Positions 34,060-35,357 of a stretch of DNA of 35,357 nucleotides are shown here, in pieces; positions within the stretch are counted from its first letter, which is position 1, and every line of letters starts with the position of its first letter. Source of the DNA: Chloroflexota bacterium. Its GTDB lineage: Bacteria; Chloroflexota; Dehalococcoidia; CAUJGQ01. A program made the translations under genes and the position numbers. Location of the stretch: NCBI GenBank assembly GCA_963170165.1, contig CAUJGQ010000030.1, forward strand, positions 1 to 35,357, given 5' to 3'. Below the pieces are notes generated by a model. The model had not been told where the DNA came from. It saw nothing but the letters and a program-made list of their open reading frames with translations, and did not search any database.

Positions 34060-34530
34060 TTATTCCCGGCCGGTGCGGGGCGTACGCCGGCCATACGGGA
34101 TCTCGGCCACCTGCTTTACCCGGCGCAACGTGCGTCCGGCCACGGCATCGATAAACAGGTGACCTACTACCCACTCATACAGCCGGCCGGCGAGCGGCAG
34201 CGATGACCGGTAGTCGTGCACGATGGCTGCGCGAGCGCCGCATTCACCGGCATCGATCTGCCACTCGACCTCCATGCCGCGGGTTGGTCCGGCGATATGG
34301 GTGAACCGCAGCCGCCGGGTGGCCGGCTCAGCGCTGACCCGTGAGGTCCACCGCACCGGGTACCATCCTCGCCACGCGGCCATCTCCAGGATGCGCGACC
34401 CACCGGCGACGCCCTTGCGCCGAACCCAGCGGTAATGTGGTAGGAACTCCGGCCAGTGCTCAACGCGCTCAACCAGCGCGAACACGTCGTCCGCGGGTGC
34501 TTGGATTTCGATGGCGATGGTGCTGTGCAT
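34060..34530 (-). CDS. SRPBCC-fold protein (polyketide cyclase/ligand-binding type)
   Basis: A 156-residue START-like protein. Its N-terminus STIAIEIQAPADDVFALV then ERVEHWPEFLPHY is the hallmark of the polyketide cyclase/dehydratase and CoQ10-binding branch. The C-terminal long helix (LYEWVVGHLFIDAVAGRTL) closes the hydrophobic pocket. Family members bind or cyclise hydrophobic polyketides, lipids or quinones. The frame is open to 34707, but that extension would overlap the FAD gene. GAGGA stands just before the ATG at 34530. It sits between a FAD-dependent oxidoreductase (11 bases) and a ketosynthase (24 bases). Confidence 0.85.
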   Translation of the reverse strand: MHSTIAIEIQAPADDVFALVERVEHWPEFLPHYRWVRRKGVAGGSRILEMAAWRGWYPVRWTSRVSAEPATRRLRFTHIAGPTRGMEVEWQIDAGECGARAAIVHDYRSSLPLAGRLYEWVVGHLFIDAVAGRTLRRVKQVAEIPYGRRTPRTGRE

Positions 34531-34541
34531 CGGTTCCTCGC

Positions 34542-35357
34542 TTACAGCGCTAGCCGGCCGAGAAAGGCGGGGTTGAGCACCCGGCGTGCGGGCAGCACAT
34601 CGCCGGTCACGCCCACCAGGGTGTCTGCCATCGCCGGGTGGCGGGCGAGCTGCTGCAGCGCGTGCGCCAGCACTCGTGACCGCCCGACAAAGCGCTGCAC
34701 CAACCACTCAACGGCAAACGTCCCGCGGAACTCCCGTGCGCGCTGCTGCTCGTATGGCAGCAAGCGGCTCCTGCTGGTGTCTGCATCGCGCAGCGCCGCG
34801 ACGATCACGGGCGCGGCCAGTTGGGCGCTCCTCAATGCCTTGTAGATGCCCTGACCGGTAAACGGGTCATAGAACCCGCCGGCGTCGCCCGCCAGCAGCA
34901 GGCCGTTGCCTACCGTCTGCGCTGCGCGGTGAGCGAGCGGACCCGTACGCAAGAGCGGGCCTGCGAGAACGGCGGCGTGCAGCCGTGGCGCGAGCTTCGG
35001 GAACCGGCCGAGCTGCTCCCAGAAGAACGCTTCCGGCCGTGCGCCAATTCCGGCGCCCCGCGGTGGCCGCATGACAACCGCGACATTGGCCAGGCCGGCG
35101 CCGAGGGGAGCGACGCCGCAGTACGCACCCGCGGTGACGTGCATCTCCCCATAGTCAGTGAGATTGGAGATTCCATCTAAGTGCGCGACCAGCGCGATCC
35201 GGCGCATTGAGCCGTACGGCCGGACCAGGTGTAGCCGGCGGGCGATCACGCTGTGTACCCCGTCGGCTGCCACCACCAGGCGAGCGGGAATCCGCTCCTC
35301 ACCGCGGGCGCTGCGGGCGACGACGCCGGTGACACCGCTGCGATCACCGAGCACTCC
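34542..35357 (-). CDS. FAD-dependent oxidoreductase, geranylgeranyl reductase/monooxygenase-like (5' end outside the window)
   Basis: The last 271 residues of a flavoprotein; the N-terminal GxGxxG is beyond the edge. Seen: VVAADGVHSVIARRL, the DG motif of the PHBH/GR2 family, and LLAGDAGGFYDPFTGQGIYKAL, the second FAD motif with GD. The FYDPFTGQGI form is closest to geranylgeranyl-reductase-like and lipid-modifying enzymes rather than aromatic hydroxylases. Reaction unknown: either hydroxylation or double-bond reduction on a lipid or polyketide. It is the most upstream gene seen of the FAD/SRPBCC/ketosynthase cluster. Confidence 0.85.
   Translation of the reverse strand, partial: GVLGDRSGVTGVVARSARGEERIPARLVVAADGVHSVIARRLHLVRPYGSMRRIALVAHLDGISNLTDYGEMHVTAGAYCGVAPLGAGLANVAVVMRPPRGAGIGARPEAFFWEQLGRFPKLAPRLHAAVLAGPLLRTGPLAHRAAQTVGNGLLLAGDAGGFYDPFTGQGIYKALRSAQLAAPVIVAALRDADTSRSRLLPYEQQRAREFRGTFAVEWLVQRFVGRSRVLAHALQQLARHPAMADTLVGVTGDVLPARRVLNPAFLGRLAL

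Overview
The window is GC-rich, gene-dense bacterial chromosome with 36 supported protein-coding genes, two of them cut by the window edges. I see no rRNA, tRNA, CRISPR array, intact insertion sequence or prophage. The heat-shock order hrcA-grpE-dnaK under a perfect CIRCE operator argues against a typical actinobacterium, which would usually carry HspR. Together with several class III CoA-transferases, excisionase-type HTH proteins, a holin-like membrane protein and a secreted glycosidase-like gene, it suggests a Chloroflexota (Thermomicrobia-like or related) genome. That placement is inference, not a sequence match.

Left part (1-9942, all minus strand). Reading in the direction of transcription there is a small orphan protein, a histidine phosphatase and a Yip1-family membrane protein. 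A 387-base stretch without a convincing gene follows. Then come three class III CoA-transferase/racemase genes, riboflavin synthase (ribE), ribBA, ribH, a four-TM holin-like protein, an HTH regulator, and uroporphyrinogen-III methyltransferase (possibly fused to hemD beyond the edge). Spacing is tight enough that the CoA-transferases, the riboflavin genes and the two small genes may share transcripts. ribD is not here.

Centre (10034-17663, plus strand). A sigma70-type promoter and CIRCE drive hrcA, grpE and dnaK, followed by a strong hairpin. dnaJ is absent. Next come an overlapping HipA-like kinase/DUF3037 pair, an exported TIM-barrel glycosidase-like protein and a GT-C-type membrane protein.

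Right-centre (17660-24216). A GlcD-like FAD oxidase lies divergent from a stand-alone AsnC/Lrp effector domain. A minus-strand trio follows: a TrpF homologue lacking the catalytic Cys, a small HTH protein, and an alpha/beta-hydrolase-fold protein that has lost its Ser and His and gained a C-terminal helical repeat. Then come a Cof-type HAD phosphatase and a short-chain dehydrogenase ending at a hairpin.

Right part (24357-35357). This holds a receiver-only response regulator, a PrsW-type membrane protease with a zinc ribbon, an MFS exporter, a flavin reductase, a very large FtsX-type permease with no ATPase partner, an SGNH hydrolase and an alpha/beta hydrolase. Last is a tight cluster of a FAD-dependent reductase (partial), an SRPBCC protein and a FabF-like ketosynthase, which looks like part of a lipid or polyketide pathway.

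Most genes are housekeeping or recognisable families. The best candidates for something undescribed are the HTH/degenerate-hydrolase pair (19433-21462), the HipA-like/DUF3037 pair (13773-14955), the Cys-less TrpF homologue and the FabF/SRPBCC/FAD cluster at the right edge. None is proven novel from sequence alone.
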